NCBI GenBank assembly: GCA_964034945.1
Contig: OZ035961.1
Location: 46,488,184 to 46,552,183, forward strand
DNA length: 64,000 nucleotides
From: Chrysopilus asiliformis
Taxonomy: Eukaryota; Arthropoda; Insecta; Diptera; Rhagionidae
Direction: 5' to 3'
The notes under the pieces are model-generated. The model did no database searches. It worked only from the letters and a program-made list of their open reading frames with translations, and was not told the DNA's origin. Made by a program: the position numbers and the translations under genes. Of the stretch, positions 11,147 to 22,146 are shown piece by piece (position 1 is the first letter of the stretch; each line of letters starts with the position of its first letter).

Positions 11147-12000
11147 ATGCCGAAAATTCTCAAATTTTTTAACCAGCACAAAGTAGCACCTTACAATTCA
11201 AATAATTCTGATAGTAATAACGCCGCGGTATACGGAAACACTTTCGGTAATAGTTCGAATTTAGAATATTTAAATTTAGAGTGTTTGTATAGTGATAATA
11301 ATAGAATAAATAAGTTTAAACTTAAGAAAAGTGAAAGTTTATCAAATCTTTCTAATCCCGACGTTGAAAACATAAGTTTATCGAATCTTTCTAATCCCGA
11401 CGTTGAAAACATATATTTAGATCAAGTAAACATGACTAACGACACAGTCCCAATACTAATTAGTGCAGCCACTATTTCTAACGTACTACAAAATTTAAAA
11501 ATTCCTGACGCAGTTAAAGACCTGCAAAAATTCGATGGTAATCCTAGATTACTTTATGATTTTATTAGTAATGTGGAAGAAATTTTAAGTTTAGTAGGTG
11601 ATATAGGTCAATCAAGCAATGCTAGAATTTTGCTTAGGGCTATAAGGAATAAAATTGAAGGTCCTGCCAATGAGGTACTTAATATGTATGGAACCGCACT
11701 TGTATGGGAATAAATCAAACAAAATCTAATAGTGCATTATTCCGATAAACGCAACATATAAACTAGATAAGGAATTAACTTTATCAAATTTCATCGAATT
11801 CAACCAATTAGGGCGAACGAGATTCTTGATATTTAAATTTCACAATTATTTGGATGGTTTATTAGGTTTAGATACATTAAAACTGTTGAAAGCAAAAGTT
11901 GACCTTCATAATAAAACACTTATGACGAAAAATGTGACGTTGCCGCTTCTCTTTAAACCAAACCGAAAAGTGAATCGTTCCTTCAAATTCGAAGATCGTA
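11147..12000 (+). pseudogene. gag: Gag of gypsy element A (17.6/297-like)
   Basis: The open frame 11147-11713 (188 residues) has an Asn/Ser-rich N-terminus with a 15-residue direct duplication (LSNLSNPDVENI twice). A capsid-like part follows: LQKFDGNPRLLYDFISNVEEIL and RAIRNKIEGPANEVL. After the stop, recognisable capsid sequence continues with stops and shifts to about 12000, where the truncated mariner begins. It is probably from the same element as the reverse transcriptase at 13279-14147. Confidence 0.65.
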
Positions 12001-12020
12001 GTTAGAGTCCCGGTAGATAT

Positions 12021-13067
12021 ATGGTTAATTTGACGCAAAATTTTTCAAGTTTGGAAACAAAAAGAAGTCGCACGGGGCCAAATCTGGAGAATACGGTGGA
12101 AAGGGCAGCAGTTCGTAGCCCAATTCGACCATTTTGGCCGTGGCGACGGCGGAGGTGTGAGCCGGTGCGTTGTCATGGTGGAAGAGCACTTTTTTCTTCG
12201 CCAAATGGTGCCGTTTTTTCTGCAATTCGGCGTCGAATCGGCCCAATAATTCGGTATAGTAGAGCCCTGTGATCGTTTTGCCCTTCTCCAGGTAGTCGAT
12301 GTAGATCACATCTTGTGAATCCCAGAAAACGGTGGTCATCACCTTTCTGGCAGATAGGACAGTCTTCGCCTTCTTCGGAGCACGTTCGCCGGGTAAAGTC
12401 CACTGTTTCGACTGTTCCTTAGTCTCTGGTGTGTACCAGTGGATCCATGTTTCGTCGACGGTCACGAAACGACGCAGAAACTCCTTCGGATTGCGCTTAA
12501 ACAGCGTCAAACACTGCTGTGAAGTGGTTTCACGGTTGCGCTTGTTGTCCGGAGTGAGCAAACGCGGCACCCATCGCGCCGACAGCTTTCTCATGCCCAA
12601 AATTTCATGCAGGATATGACCCACGCGGTCTTTTGAGATGCCTACTGTCTCAGCTATCTCGCGCACCTTCAATCGGCGGTCTGCCAATACGAGATCGTGG
12701 ATTTTTGTTATGTTATCCTCCGTGGTAGCCGTTTTCGTAGCACCTGGGCGTGGCTCATCAAAAACCGACGTACGACCACGTTGAAACTCGTTACACCAAT
12801 TTTTGGCGGTCGCGCTCTTTGATTTCGCTGCGCGATTTCCCTTCCAGAAACAAGAATCGAATCACCGACCGATATTGCTCTTTTTCCATTTTTCTGAAAT
12901 CCGCAGACACGCCCGCTTCCATACGCGGTCAAAACAAAACTACGAGTTCGATTCGGCTGAAATTTTGACTGTAGCCGTCTATGAGAATGTACTACACGAT
13001 AGTAAATTTCTCCTGCGACAGTGGCGCCATCGGGCGGTGAGGATAAGTACTTATCGGACTGCCCTCG
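12021..13067 (-). mobile_element. Truncated mariner (mauritiana-type, DD34D)
   Basis: The right terminus ends ...GGACTGCCCTCG at 13067 with TA at 13068-13069, a typical mariner end (CGAGGGCAGTCC inward). No matching inverted repeat exists at the left; the element stops inside the transposase near 12021, so it is truncated on that side. It sits inside the gag-pol region of gypsy A. Confidence 0.8.
12025..12889 (-). pseudogene. Mariner transposase, frameshifted and C-terminally truncated
   Basis: The start codon at 12889 opens MEKEQYRSVIRFLF, the first helix-turn-helix. That part has a deletion and stops, then from 12687 a 220-residue frame reads cleanly. Catalytic residues are visible in FVTVDETWIHW, FHHDNAPAHTS and YSPDLAPCDFFLFP, the DD34D pattern. 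The usual 30-40 C-terminal residues after FLFPNLK are lost. It cannot be active. Confidence 0.85.
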
Positions 13068-13278
13068 TATATATCTGAAGGAATTTGCAAGGCTAAAGCA
13101 TAGCATAGTCTAATCGAAATTGTCAACCAATCCGATTCAGACCAACAATTTTTCCTTGAACAACCACTAAAGGTTCAAAAATTTGATTCAAAGAATTACA
13201 TCGAATTCAACAATTTTAATCTCCACCATACAAACGACAATTTAGGCCATTGAAAAACCATAAAAAAATATATTCGAA

Positions 13279-13625
13279 CTTCACATCTTAACGATGAAGA
13301 AAGGAAATTTGTTCTGCAACTATGCGCACAATATGAAAACATATTTTGCCGAAAAGAACAAGAACTGACTTTTAAGAACAAAATTAAACATTCAATTAGG
13401 ACTACAGACGATGTTCCAATCTACACCAAATCCTATCGTTATCCATATGTCCACAAGGAAGAGATAAAAAATCAAATTTCCGAAATGTTGAAACAGGGAA
13501 TAATTAGACCTAGTTACTCTCCATGGAGTTCTCCGGTATGGATTGTCCCGAAGAAACGAGATGCCAGTGGGAAACAGAAATGGCGCCTGGTTATAGACTT
13601 CCGCAAACTAAATGAAGAACAATAA
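13279..13625 (+). pseudogene. pol: Gypsy A pol: N-terminal reverse transcriptase (fingers)
   Basis: Coding sequence with no long start-to-stop frame reads HLNDEERKFVLQLCAQYENIF, then KSYRYPYVHKEEIKNQISEML, SPWSSPVWIVPKKRDASG and KWRLVIDFRKLNEE. These are the fingers motifs of 17.6/297-type reverse transcriptase. A frame break at about 13625 separates it from the palm at 13682. The 210 bases before it (13068-13278) hold only degraded sequence with no recognisable domain. Confidence 0.75.
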
Positions 13626-13681
13626 ACGATCGATATCCAGTTCCTAATATTACTGAAATATTAGACAAATTGGGTAAATGA

Positions 13682-14147
13682 TTGTATTTCACTACATTAG
13701 ACCTTACAAGCGGATTTCACCAAATTGAGATGAATCCCACCGATATCGAAACGACAGCATTTACAGTTGATGGGGGACATTTCGGATTCTTGCGTATGCC
13801 ATTCGGTTTAAAAAACGCACCATCGACATTTCAAAGAGCCATAGAAAATGTCCTTAAAGACTACATTGGAAAGATTTGCCTTGTTTACTTAGACGATATA
13901 ATCGTTGCGTCCACTTCTCTACAAGAACATATCGAAAACATGACGAAGATATTTGACCGATTACGCGAAGCTAACTTAAAAGTCCAACTAGATAAATCAG
14001 AGTTTTTACACAAAGAAATTTCCTATTTAGGTCACATAGTGACAAACTAAGGAGTAAAGCCTAACCCAGAAAAAATTGAAGCTATAAAAGCGTTCCCAAT
14101 ACCCCGAACACAAAAAGAAATTAAATCTTTTCTTGGATTATTAGGGT
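13682..14147 (+). pseudogene. pol: Gypsy A pol: reverse transcriptase palm
   Basis: The 122-residue frame reads FTTLDLTSGFHQIEM (motif A), RMPFGLKNAPSTFQ (motif B), CLVYLDDIIV (motif C, catalytic YLDD) and SYLGHIV. After a stop at 14050 the same protein continues to 14147 (KSFLGLLG), where a terminal-inverted-repeat element interrupts it. It resumes at 17491 with YRKFIKDFAKQTKPLT. Confidence 0.85.
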
Positions 14148-15683
14148 GGAGTAAGTTCGGGTATTGTGGTACACCTTCTTCTATTTTTATAATAAATCAC
14201 TAGTTTTAAAAGTATGTTAGAATTTCGTTTACGATATCTCCAAAGGCTTGCCTACAGGGCCGTACCGACTGGGGGGGATGGGGGGGAGGCTCCCCCCCCC
14301 CCCCAATAAGTCTTCAGTTGGGAATTTGACCTTTAGAAGTTGGGAAATCTCACTTCTTAACACTAGATTGCCCAAGGAAGTCAAGCAGTCAAGATGACTT
14401 GCTTGAACAATCTAGTGTTAAAGATGTGAGATTTCCCAAGTTGGGAAATCTCTTTAGTTGATTTTCCAAAATCCCAACTTGTCTTTTTCTACCTCACATT
14501 TTCTATTAGTGAACATACGCCTGTTTTATGACTTGTTTCTTTTTTACACATACCATTCTGCTTTGGCAACAGCGTCACAGCGAGTTGGGAGAGAATGAAT
14601 AAAAGGCTTTGAAAGAGTAGACACTCGACCGTGGGAGGAGTATAATGTTCTCATCAGTTTATGGCACAGAACTATATAACATAGAACAACTGTCACCATA
14701 CAAAGCTCTGGGGCTTTATCATGTATCTCGAATCGAAAATCAAATCGACTCGAACACCGCACTTGAAAACGGATTTCATTGGTATCATGTAAAACTTTCG
14801 TTTCGAGTAAAATGTATTGCCATAAATTAATCGAAAACAAGGAACCTGCTGGTAACTTGGAAATTTCGTGTTTATATTTAGTGTCATTATTGAATAGTTT
14901 TATATAATTTGTTGTTAGTTTTTGTGTTTTATTTTTTGTGAAATTAATGCCGGCTGTTTAAAAAAAATTGAAATAAGAACCGGATAAAAGTGAATGTGAA
15001 AAAAGTGCCAGAAAAAAGTGACGAAAGTGATGATGGCGGTTTCAACCCAAGAATTCATACGGAATGGACTTCGTTTAAAATCGTGATTAACTAAATATTA
15101 TATGTTAGAGGCCACTTTTCCTTATTTTTTATAGATTTTTCAAGGAATTTAAATATGTTTTGCTAGAAATAAAGTTCTCACATAAAAAACAAACATTGAA
15201 ATGACTTAAATTTTCTTTTCGAGTTTCATTTCCGGCAACTGAAAAGTGTTCGAGTAAATTTCCGAAAATGAATGACAAATATTTGATCGAATTCGAGTTA
15301 GCTGATACCGTTTCAAACATTTCCGTGCATTTCATTTTCGATTCGAGTTCCCTGATAAGGCCCCTGCTGAAAAATTGTCCCTCTTTATCATAGTTAAACG
15401 CATCCACTGAACTGTATAATCTCGCGAAATTCAAATTTCGTCTGCCGCGAAAATCAAATTTCACAAGTTTGAGACTAACTTTAGGCGCCAACACCATTCC
15501 TAAAGTCTATTTTCCTTTGATAGCTCACGGTTTAAACCAGATGACTATATTTATTTTCATACGGTTATCTCGCTCTTACTTAACTCGTTTTGATCCATTG
15601 AACTGTATTGAAATGGGACCATTTGAGACAGCAAATCGAGCGATCTAGTATATTCGTGCTGAAACGGTGAGTTTTGAAAATAT

Positions 15684-16364
15684 CGGCCCGATTCCAGAAT
15701 CCGTCGTAGCTTTATTACGAAGAACTAACTACGCTACGAATACGAAGAAATCAGTATTCCACGATCCGAACGGAATTGAACTTAGTGGTGCCTGATTAAA
15801 ATCTAATTTCGAAAAATAAATGTCTTTGTAAAAAGGTCCCTATGCAAAACTCATAAGGAATAGATTTCTGACATGCAATAGTTTCGTGAAAAATGTAACT
15901 TTCTTGACTTAAAACGAAAATTGTTATCAATAATGGATTCTGCAGCGTTTGCAACTTTGTGTCTGGAAGAAGATTTATCGAAGTGAAGGACTTTAATAGT
16001 GGAATGAAAACGACAACAAATAACGGATACTTAGGAATACTCACATTGCTCTTTTTTCTAAAATATTTCCTCTTAATGTGTTAAAAGTTACACTAATACT
16101 AAATAAACAAATAAAAATGTTAAAATTGCTGTTTGTTGTACAATTCAGGCCATATATTGAGCTAAAATCATAAGAAAATGAAGTTACGAAGCAAAAATTT
16201 TTCGTAGGTTTAGGTGTCAAAAGATCAATTGCGTCGGATTCTATGATACCAGATATTCCGATTCGTAATGTTTTCGAAATTAATTTAATTCCTTCGGATC
16301 GTGGAATACCATCTTCACGAATTCTCCGAAAATCGTAGCTACGACGGATCCTGGAATAGGGCCG
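15684..16364. mobile_element. MITE inside the hAT, 681 bp
   Basis: Ends CGGCCCGATTCCAGAATCCG and the inverse of CGGCCCTATTCCAGGATCCG, continuing into GTCGTAGCT, are about 29 bp with a few mismatches. The flanks share TAT (15681-15683 and 16365-16367), a 3-bp duplication. No coding sequence was recognised. Superfamily is uncertain; 3-bp duplications occur in PIF/Harbinger elements. Confidence 0.65.
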
Positions 16365-16423
16365 TATATGTGTAATTGTTTTACCATCGGTGTTCGGATT
16401 TTTTAAACAAATGAATAGCTACG

Positions 16424-16606
16424 AATGAGCGCAAATTCAGCCAGCTAAAACTGGTGAAAAACGTTCTAAGGGTGACTATGGGAGACGAAAGACTGAGTTC
16501 TTTAATGATACTACACAGCGAAAAAGACCTAACTGATACAATTGACCTTACGAAATTTGTTTCGGCATGGGCAAAGTTAAAGGAAAGACGAATCCATGTA
16601 CTATAA
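16424..16606 (+). pseudogene. hAT transposase C-terminal dimerisation fragment
   Basis: A 60-residue frame ending in a stop reads ERKFSQLKLVKNVLRVTMG, then DERLSSLMIL, DLTKFVSAWAKLKERR. This is the hAT C-terminal dimerisation region (usual form FSKLKLIKN.LRS.M...RL..L). It identifies the surrounding 14255-16897 element as a hAT that has lost most of its transposase. Confidence 0.75.
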
Positions 16607-17490
16607 TATAGATATGTACAGACTCTAGTTGAAGTCATCTTCAACGGTTATCTTTTCTCTCAAGGGTCGCATAAGATTATTAGTGTTTACCCTTTATTTA
16701 ATTGTATGTGAAAAATAAAAAAAAATTACAATATGTTAACATAACCATTATTCTTTATTATAATTTCTGGTCAGAGATTCTGGGCAAGGAAAAGGAATTT
16801 TTATTAGGTACATCCTAGTTAGGAAAAATCAGATGTTCGAGTTGGGAAAATTGAGATGTCTCCCCCCCCCCAATCCAGAGCCTTCGATACGGCCCTGCTT
16901 GCCTATAATATTCCACAGCAATGTTGACAATCATAAACATACAAACAAAAATATGATCAAAAAAGTACACTATTAGAAAAAGTAGTACTTAAAAAAATTG
17001 CCGGGTAATGTGGTATACTGTTCTTTCCATACAAAAATTTAAGGTGGGTAATGTGGAATACTGTTTCTTCCATTCAAATATTAAATATTTGTATGGAAGA
17101 AATAGTATGCCACATTAGCCGTTTTCACCATGACAAACCAAAAAAAATGATTTCTTAGTTAATTTCGCCTCAATCCAAAAATGTTCCTTTCAAAAATCAA
17201 ATGTGTTGTCTAAATAATCGTTCACTGTGTCGCAGTTAAAAAACTACTTTAAATTCGCTTTTAAAATTCACTTTGAAAGTGAAGACAATTAAATTTTGAT
17301 TGCGCTCTAAAATGTCTTTAAGAAAATTACGATATAGCTTGATAAAACATGGACTTGTCAACACCAACAATGGTTGCAGAATTTCAAAAAAAAAAGTTTT
17401 GTATGTTTGATCTTACGATGCGACATCTCATATGCGAGAAATGATGGTATACCACATTACCCGCCTATACCACAATACCCGAACTTACTC

Positions 17491-17594
17491 TACTATCGAA
17501 AATTTATAAAAGATTTTGCGAAACAAACCAAACCTTTAACCGAATGTTTGAAAAAAGGAAAAAACATTGAAATCAATCAACGTTACACCGATTG
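17491..17594 (+). pseudogene. pol: Gypsy A pol continuation (end of reverse transcriptase)
   Basis: Reading resumes with YRKFIKDFAKQTKPLTECLKKGKNIEIN, the segment between reverse transcriptase and RNase H in 17.6-like elements. It is cut after YTDC by the LTR of element M beginning TGTTAGCC. RNase H, integrase and env of element A are absent from the window. Confidence 0.75.
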
Positions 17595-18318
17595 TGTTAG
17601 CCGAAGGTAATTTTTTGATCGTTATTGGTAATACTTTTTGTAGAATTGACCAATAGTTAGTAAAACCACTATGGTAACCCTCATTTAGTTAGTTCTCAGA
17701 GTTGACGTTAGAATGTTGTTATTGTTTAATGTGTTGTGGAAAATCCCGGGTAAGTTGGCATTTGTTGCCCCTTTGTAGCGTGTTTTCGGTTAGTTAGTGG
17801 TCGGGTTTGGCCCGGAATGGAGAGTGATTGGTATGAACGGGATCAGACGAGAGTCCCTCGAATTAAATATCCTCGTGCAGTTAGAAAGTTCCCGATTCCC
17901 TTTGGGGGTGAGATGGTGTTTGTGCCCCAACCGGGCGCATTGCGAAATTGTCAGTGAAAGACCTGTGTGTTCGATCTTTCACGTATTGAGAGATCGATGT
18001 GTTCGCTCTCTCACACTTGAGGAAAGATCTGTGTGTTCGTTCTTCCTCACCGCCGATGGGGAGATACTGTGTGTTCGTTCTCCCTTCTGGAAACCTATCA
18101 TCTTTAGGTCGTAGTTAACCGTCTCTTTTACTCCACTATAGATGCAACTTACTGAGTATATTTATACTCACAAAATGCTATTTTATTTATTTACAGTGAG
18201 ACCGAAGAGAGACGGACGTTGATGCCGAATGGACACGCCGTGAGACGGATAAAGAAAGATTAGCATATATTAGTGTTAATGATTTTTGTATGTGTGTATT
18301 TCAATAAAAGCGCTAATA
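17595..18318 (+). repeat. LTR of gypsy element M
   Basis: The block starts TGTTAGCC at the break in element A and ends just before TTCAGAAGTGG, the same primer-site-like string that follows the LTR of element F. AATAAA lies at 18304. It contains the tandem hairpin array (17954-18084) and a palindrome, TGAGTATA-TT-TATACTCA, at about 18152-18169. No second copy is present, so the boundaries are approximate. Confidence 0.5.
17954..18084 (+). repeat. Tandem array of four hairpins with conserved loop
   Basis: Four adjacent stem-loops: arms GTGAAAGA (17954), TGAGAGA (17987), TGAGGAAAGA (18018, one-base bulge) and GGGAGA (18059). Each is followed by a 13-14 base loop ending TGTGTTCG plus one base, and then the complementary pyrimidine arm (17975, 18007, 18041, 18079). 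Loop cores are identical, while stem sequences differ yet remain paired. The order purine arm, loop, pyrimidine arm is the same in every unit. Confidence 0.85.
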
Positions 18319-18502
18319 ACTTCAGAAGTGGAATAAAGATACTTTGGAACCAGCGCTTGTCTCTTTCCGATCCTCGAATAAAACGCAATTTTCAATCACT
18401 TGTTTGTTGGTTGTGGGATGGAAAAGTTCTTTTGTTATAAATTCATTAAAAATTGCTAGTTCAATTTTGTTCAGTAAAAACATATTAGGCAAAAATGAAA
18501 AT

Positions 18503-19250
18503 ATGGCCTCCACAAGTGAGTTTAAGGTTAAATCTACGCGCAGTGCAACAAAACGACGTGTAAATAACTGCGATTGCCCTGACGAGTCGATATCCAACAT
18601 TAGGCAAATGGCGGAGATAATGGCGTCCCTCGCAGACAAAGTTAGTCGAATAAATTGGACGTCCACTATGAGCAAAGCCGGCGCAGATACAATTCCTCCG
18701 TTTTATCCAGATGACAGGGCGACAGACATGAAACGTTGGCTAGGTAAGATAGAGGAACTTCGCGAAATTCACAATTGGGACGAAGATACGACAATTTATT
18801 ATTCCACAAGTCGGTTGAAAGGTTATGCTCGTACTTGGTATAACAGCTTGCCGAGTGTAAAGTTTTCATGGATCGAATGGAAGGGGAAACTTTTGGACGC
18901 ATTTCCTTCGGAAGTCAACTACGCTAGCCTCTTACAAGAAATGATTAAACGTGAAAAGAGGCCCAGGGAAACGATTCTAGAATACTTTTACAGTAAATTA
19001 AGCCTATTAAATATCTGTGAAATCTTTGGCAAAAAACCCTTTCGTGCATAATTGCTGGAATCCCGAATCAAAGTATTCAAGCAGCGGCTAAGGTTGGAGA
19101 TTATGACCACCCCGATAAATTGTTAAAATTTCTGAAAACATTGGATGAAAAGCACTCTGTCGAGCGACCTGCCAAATTGTTAAAGAAATCATCTGAAAAA
19201 CCAGCAAAATTCGTTAGCCAGACTCCGAATACTTCGACATTTGGAAGGTG
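18503..19250 (+). pseudogene. gag: Gag of gypsy element M
   Basis: The likely start is ATG at 18503 (MASTSEFK). The upstream part of the long frame is leader. The capsid signature is IPPFYPDDRATDMKRWL, YYSTSRLKGYARTWY and FSWIEWKGKLLDAFP. A one-base frameshift near 19035 ends the frame at 19051, after which the protein continues (IIAGIPNQSIQAAAKVGDYD) to about 19250. No zinc knuckle is preserved. The same capsid family recurs in D, F and E. Confidence 0.8.
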
Positions 19251-19253
19251 AGT

Positions 19254-19345
19254 TACATTTAGCTACTCTGGACCCTATACCATTTAGAAGTCTTCATGTC
19301 GATCATCTTGGTCCATTCATCAAAAGTCGACAAGGGATTACGCAT
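19254..19345 (+). pseudogene. pol: Integrase scrap of element M
   Basis: A short in-frame run, LDPIPFRSLHVDHLGPFIKSRQGI, matches the start of the Gypsy integrase catalytic core (first Asp in VDHLGPF). It directly follows gag, so protease, reverse transcriptase and RNase H were lost in one internal deletion. Confidence 0.6.
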
Positions 19346-19705
19346 GTTCAATGACAGCAAATATATTCTAAATTATCTTTCATTTCAGTTAAATTTATAT
19401 TTCGTTCAATTTTATTTCAATTGCATTATCAGCAACAATCATGTACCCGTGAGTTTTTCATATGCAAAGAAATCATAATTTCAGTCGGATGAATTTGACA
19501 CCGATCAAGTTTCCTTGCATTTGATAACGAACGAATCTTCTTTAAATTTGGAATTATATTTACATTCGCTCAAAACTTTTATCGCGGTAATCATTCACAG
19601 TACAGCGAATAATCAATAAATCAAAAGGTGCGCAGATTCCTTCGAAAAGTAACAACGCGAACGGGCGACAGTTTCGATATAAACCATTTTAGTGATTGCC
19701 AGCCT
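19346..19705 (+). other. AT-rich spacer, probable 5' region of the BEL element
   Basis: No gene is seen. The last 150 bases, which precede the BEL gag ATG at 19706, are probably its leader. No LTR or primer site could be identified. Confidence 0.3.
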
Positions 19706-20540
19706 CATGAGCATCGAACAAGCATTTAGCCAACAGGCTACTACAGGAGATGAGATCCAGAGACTCATCACCAACTACAAGAAGGATTCCATCAGCAGGA
19801 AGGACGCTACATATTTAATTGATAAATCAAAGGCCCTGGCTATTCTGTGGGGCACTTTCGAGTCGACGGACTACGATCTTAAGATCAAATGCGATGATCA
19901 AACGAAACATGAATACTTCAGGAAGGATTATTTCAATAAGATTGGAAAGCTTCACCGATGACGTAAAGCGAATTCAGCAACAGTTTGATTCAGACGCTAG
20001 CGCTCAACAAAACCCAGCAACAAACAACGAATCAGATTCAAAGGAATCATCTAATGAGCTATTCGAAGTTAATCAATTGAGTGAGTCTACATCAATGGAA
20101 GAAATAAAATCATCTGCAACTGATCCGATAACTCTCGCCGTAATTCGGAAACTAAAGTTATCAACAACGTCACTAGAACGGTTTGTAAGCGCATTAGAAG
20201 ACATCAGTGATATCCAATCAACCGCATTCTATCAAGTGAAATTACGTACAATTGAGCGGGATTGGTCAAATATTGAGCAGCTTCACGAAACTTTGTGGGC
20301 GAATACAGACGATCCAGCAACAGCTGGATTCAATATGGAAGAATATTACGCGCTCGAAGATAAAGCAGAACGAGCAATCATAGATCTTTCCGAAAAATGC
20401 AACTCCAACATAGCAACATAGATCTCATCAAAAGAAACTCTACTGACAATGCGCCACAAATATGACTTCCAAAAATTACGTTGCCAAAATTTGATGGCAA
20501 TTACTTAAATTGGAGGCAATTTCACAATTTATTTGAAAAG
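19706..20540 (+). pseudogene. gag: BEL/Pao gag (element I)
   Basis: The first frame starts MSIEQAFSQQ at 19706 and ends at 19961. The protein shifts frame near 19955 and continues TDDVKRIQQQFDSDASAQ to 20421, then LPKFDGNYLNWRQFHNLFEK at about 20474-20540. The layout, a helical N-terminus then LPKFDGN..NW..F...F, is that of BEL/Pao Gag (DUF1759 type). At least two frame changes or stops are present, and the zinc-knuckle region is missing. Confidence 0.75.
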
Positions 20541-21420
20541 ATGGTTCATCAGCAATAATGCAAATCAAACAACATCTCTTAGTGCTATACAAAAAACAGA
20601 CTCTTATGTATTGTTGAGCACTGCAATCATAAGAATCTGTGACAAGTGGGGAAATAGCGTTGAGTCCAGAGCAGTGTTGGACTCTGGTTGCCAATTAAGT
20701 TTCGTTACAGAAGGCCTTGTCAACAAACTCGGCCTTCGACATACTAAACACAATATCTGCATGGAAGGCATTGAGCAACGAAGACAGGGCGCGCAAAGGC
20801 GGGTAAATCTGGAAATACAATCCACCGTTACCGGTTTCCGTACACATATTGAAGCCAAACATCATCTGGCCAAAAATCATTTCTCAGCAGCCCACTCAAC
20901 AATTCAAAATTTTTTCATGGTCAATTCCAAACAATATTCGATTGGCTGATCCACAATTCGATAAAACCGGACCAATCGATATGTTAATCTGAGCCGAGCT
21001 TTTCTATGAAACATTAGCAGTCGGGCAAATCAAATTGGGAAATCAACTGCCCGTATTACAAAACACAGTGTTTGGCGGACTGTCTTAGGTCGAACTCAAA
21101 CTTCCTACGCATCTCTAAATTCAGTATATTGTGGAATATGCAGCGAAGATGAATCGTTAAGCGCACACATTCAACGTTTTTGGGAACTGGAAGAAACAGA
21201 TCCACAGCTCAATAATTATACAACAGCTGAGAACAAATGCGAGAACCTTTTCGTTCAAACCACAAAAAGAGATATCTCTGGTCGCTTTGTGGTTAAATTA
21301 CCGTTCAGGCCCAACCCAACTGAACTAGGTGAGTCTAGTAATACTGCTCTTCGGCGTTTTTATTCATTGGAAAGGTTTTCTAAACATCTGGAAATCAAGC
21401 AGCAGTATGTTAACTTATGT
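20541..21420 (+). pseudogene. pol: BEL/Pao protease and start of reverse transcriptase (element I)
   Basis: The frame 20533-20949 has LLSTAIIRICDKWGNSV and the protease active site AVLDSGCQLSFVTEGLVNKLGL (DUF1758 type). It continues past 20949 through stops as LADPQFDKTGPIDMLI..ELFYETL. The region at about 21170-21420 reads FWELEETDP, GRFVVKLPFRPNP, ALRRFYSLER, the beginning of BEL reverse transcriptase. It is cut at about 21420 by LTR-like sequence. Confidence 0.75.
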
Positions 21421-21429
21421 TAACTAACC

Positions 21430-22146
21430 ACATTGTAAATGAAATCAACCACGATTTTAAAGAAAGATGCTAAATCGTTTTGCCTACTCGGCAATCAAAG
21501 AAAATGAATCCGAATGTTGTGGAATGAAAATTCCACATATTAATTAAAGTCAACAACGATTTCCGGCCAAGTGTTCGTCGTATCAGATGACACACTGAGT
21601 CACACAAAGCTCTTCAATCAATTTCGCCAATTCAGCAATTCGGGACCACCGCGAATGATCGACAAGAAATTAGCGATCAGCGCGTGGGGGATTGAAGTGA
21701 TCGAAGCATGCGAGAGGTCAAGTTAGTTGGAGTCTGGAGCTAAGGGAGTCGAATGAAGCGATTGAACAGAAGCAGACGTGCCTGGTAATAAGGAAAACAC
21801 TCTAGCCACTGATTAACACCAAAGTAAAAGCGTTTTGTACCAAAGATTCTTTGATTGTCGGAGTTAATTTATATATTAAAAAATAAATATAACACTAAGA
21901 ACCTGTATGAATAGTGAATCGTTTTGTCAAGGAGATTGTGCTGGAAATAGTAAATAATACAGTAAAACAATTAGAAACAAATATAACACTAAGAACGTGT
22001 ATGAATATGGAATCGTTTTGTCAAGGAAATTATGTTGAAAATAGAAAATAAATAAAGTATAACATTTGGCCCAAAGTAAAAGTGTTTAGTACTAAAAGTT
22101 CGTTGATTGTCGGAGTTAATTTATATAGTGAAAAAATGATATAACA
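21430..22146 (+). repeat. LTR-like insertion with internal duplications
   Basis: The interval separates the two halves of the BEL reverse transcriptase. It ends ATATAACA at 22146 and holds a duplicated unit of about 96 bp (AATATAACACTAAGAAC..GTATGAATA) near 21885 and 21980. It also repeats GATTGTCGGAGTTAATTTATAT at about 21855 and 22108. A short palindrome, TGTGGAATgaaaATTCCACA, lies near 21519. AATAAA signals are present. It is probably a solo LTR, but the palm region of the reverse transcriptase is also missing and no target duplication is visible. Confidence 0.45.

Larger units (their letters stand above)
14255..16897 (+). mobile_element. hAT element, deletion derivative, 2643 bp
   Basis: Ends CAGGGCCGTACCGA and inverse of CAGGGCCGTATCGA are flanked by the exact 8-bp duplication CTTGCCTA (14247-14254 and 16898-16905), the hAT hallmark. 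The left end holds G7-AT-G7 then C12, a strong hairpin and possible G-quadruplex. A second hairpin, with arms around TTAACACTAGATTG, lies at about 14346-14440. Inside are a C-terminal transposase scrap and a 681-bp inverted-repeat element. Confidence 0.88.
14149..17490. mobile_element. Element with 23-bp inverted repeats, TA target (Tc1/pogo-like), nested host
   Basis: Ends GAGTAAGTTCGGGTATTGTGGTA at 14149 and its exact inverse at 17468-17490. A TA follows on the right (17491-17492) and a TG, probably a mutated TA, precedes on the left (14147-14148). Removing the block rejoins the reverse transcriptase at [14 protein letters not shown]. Its own sequence is only 14160-14246 and 16906-17467. 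It has no transposase and several internal copies of a GGGTAATGTGG-like motif, so it is a non-autonomous element enlarged by a hAT insertion. Confidence 0.8.

Noticed and set aside
17797..18114. 105-residue plus frame over the hairpin array
   Set aside because: No recognised motif; the open frame covers non-coding hairpin repeats in an LTR and starts in the LTR.
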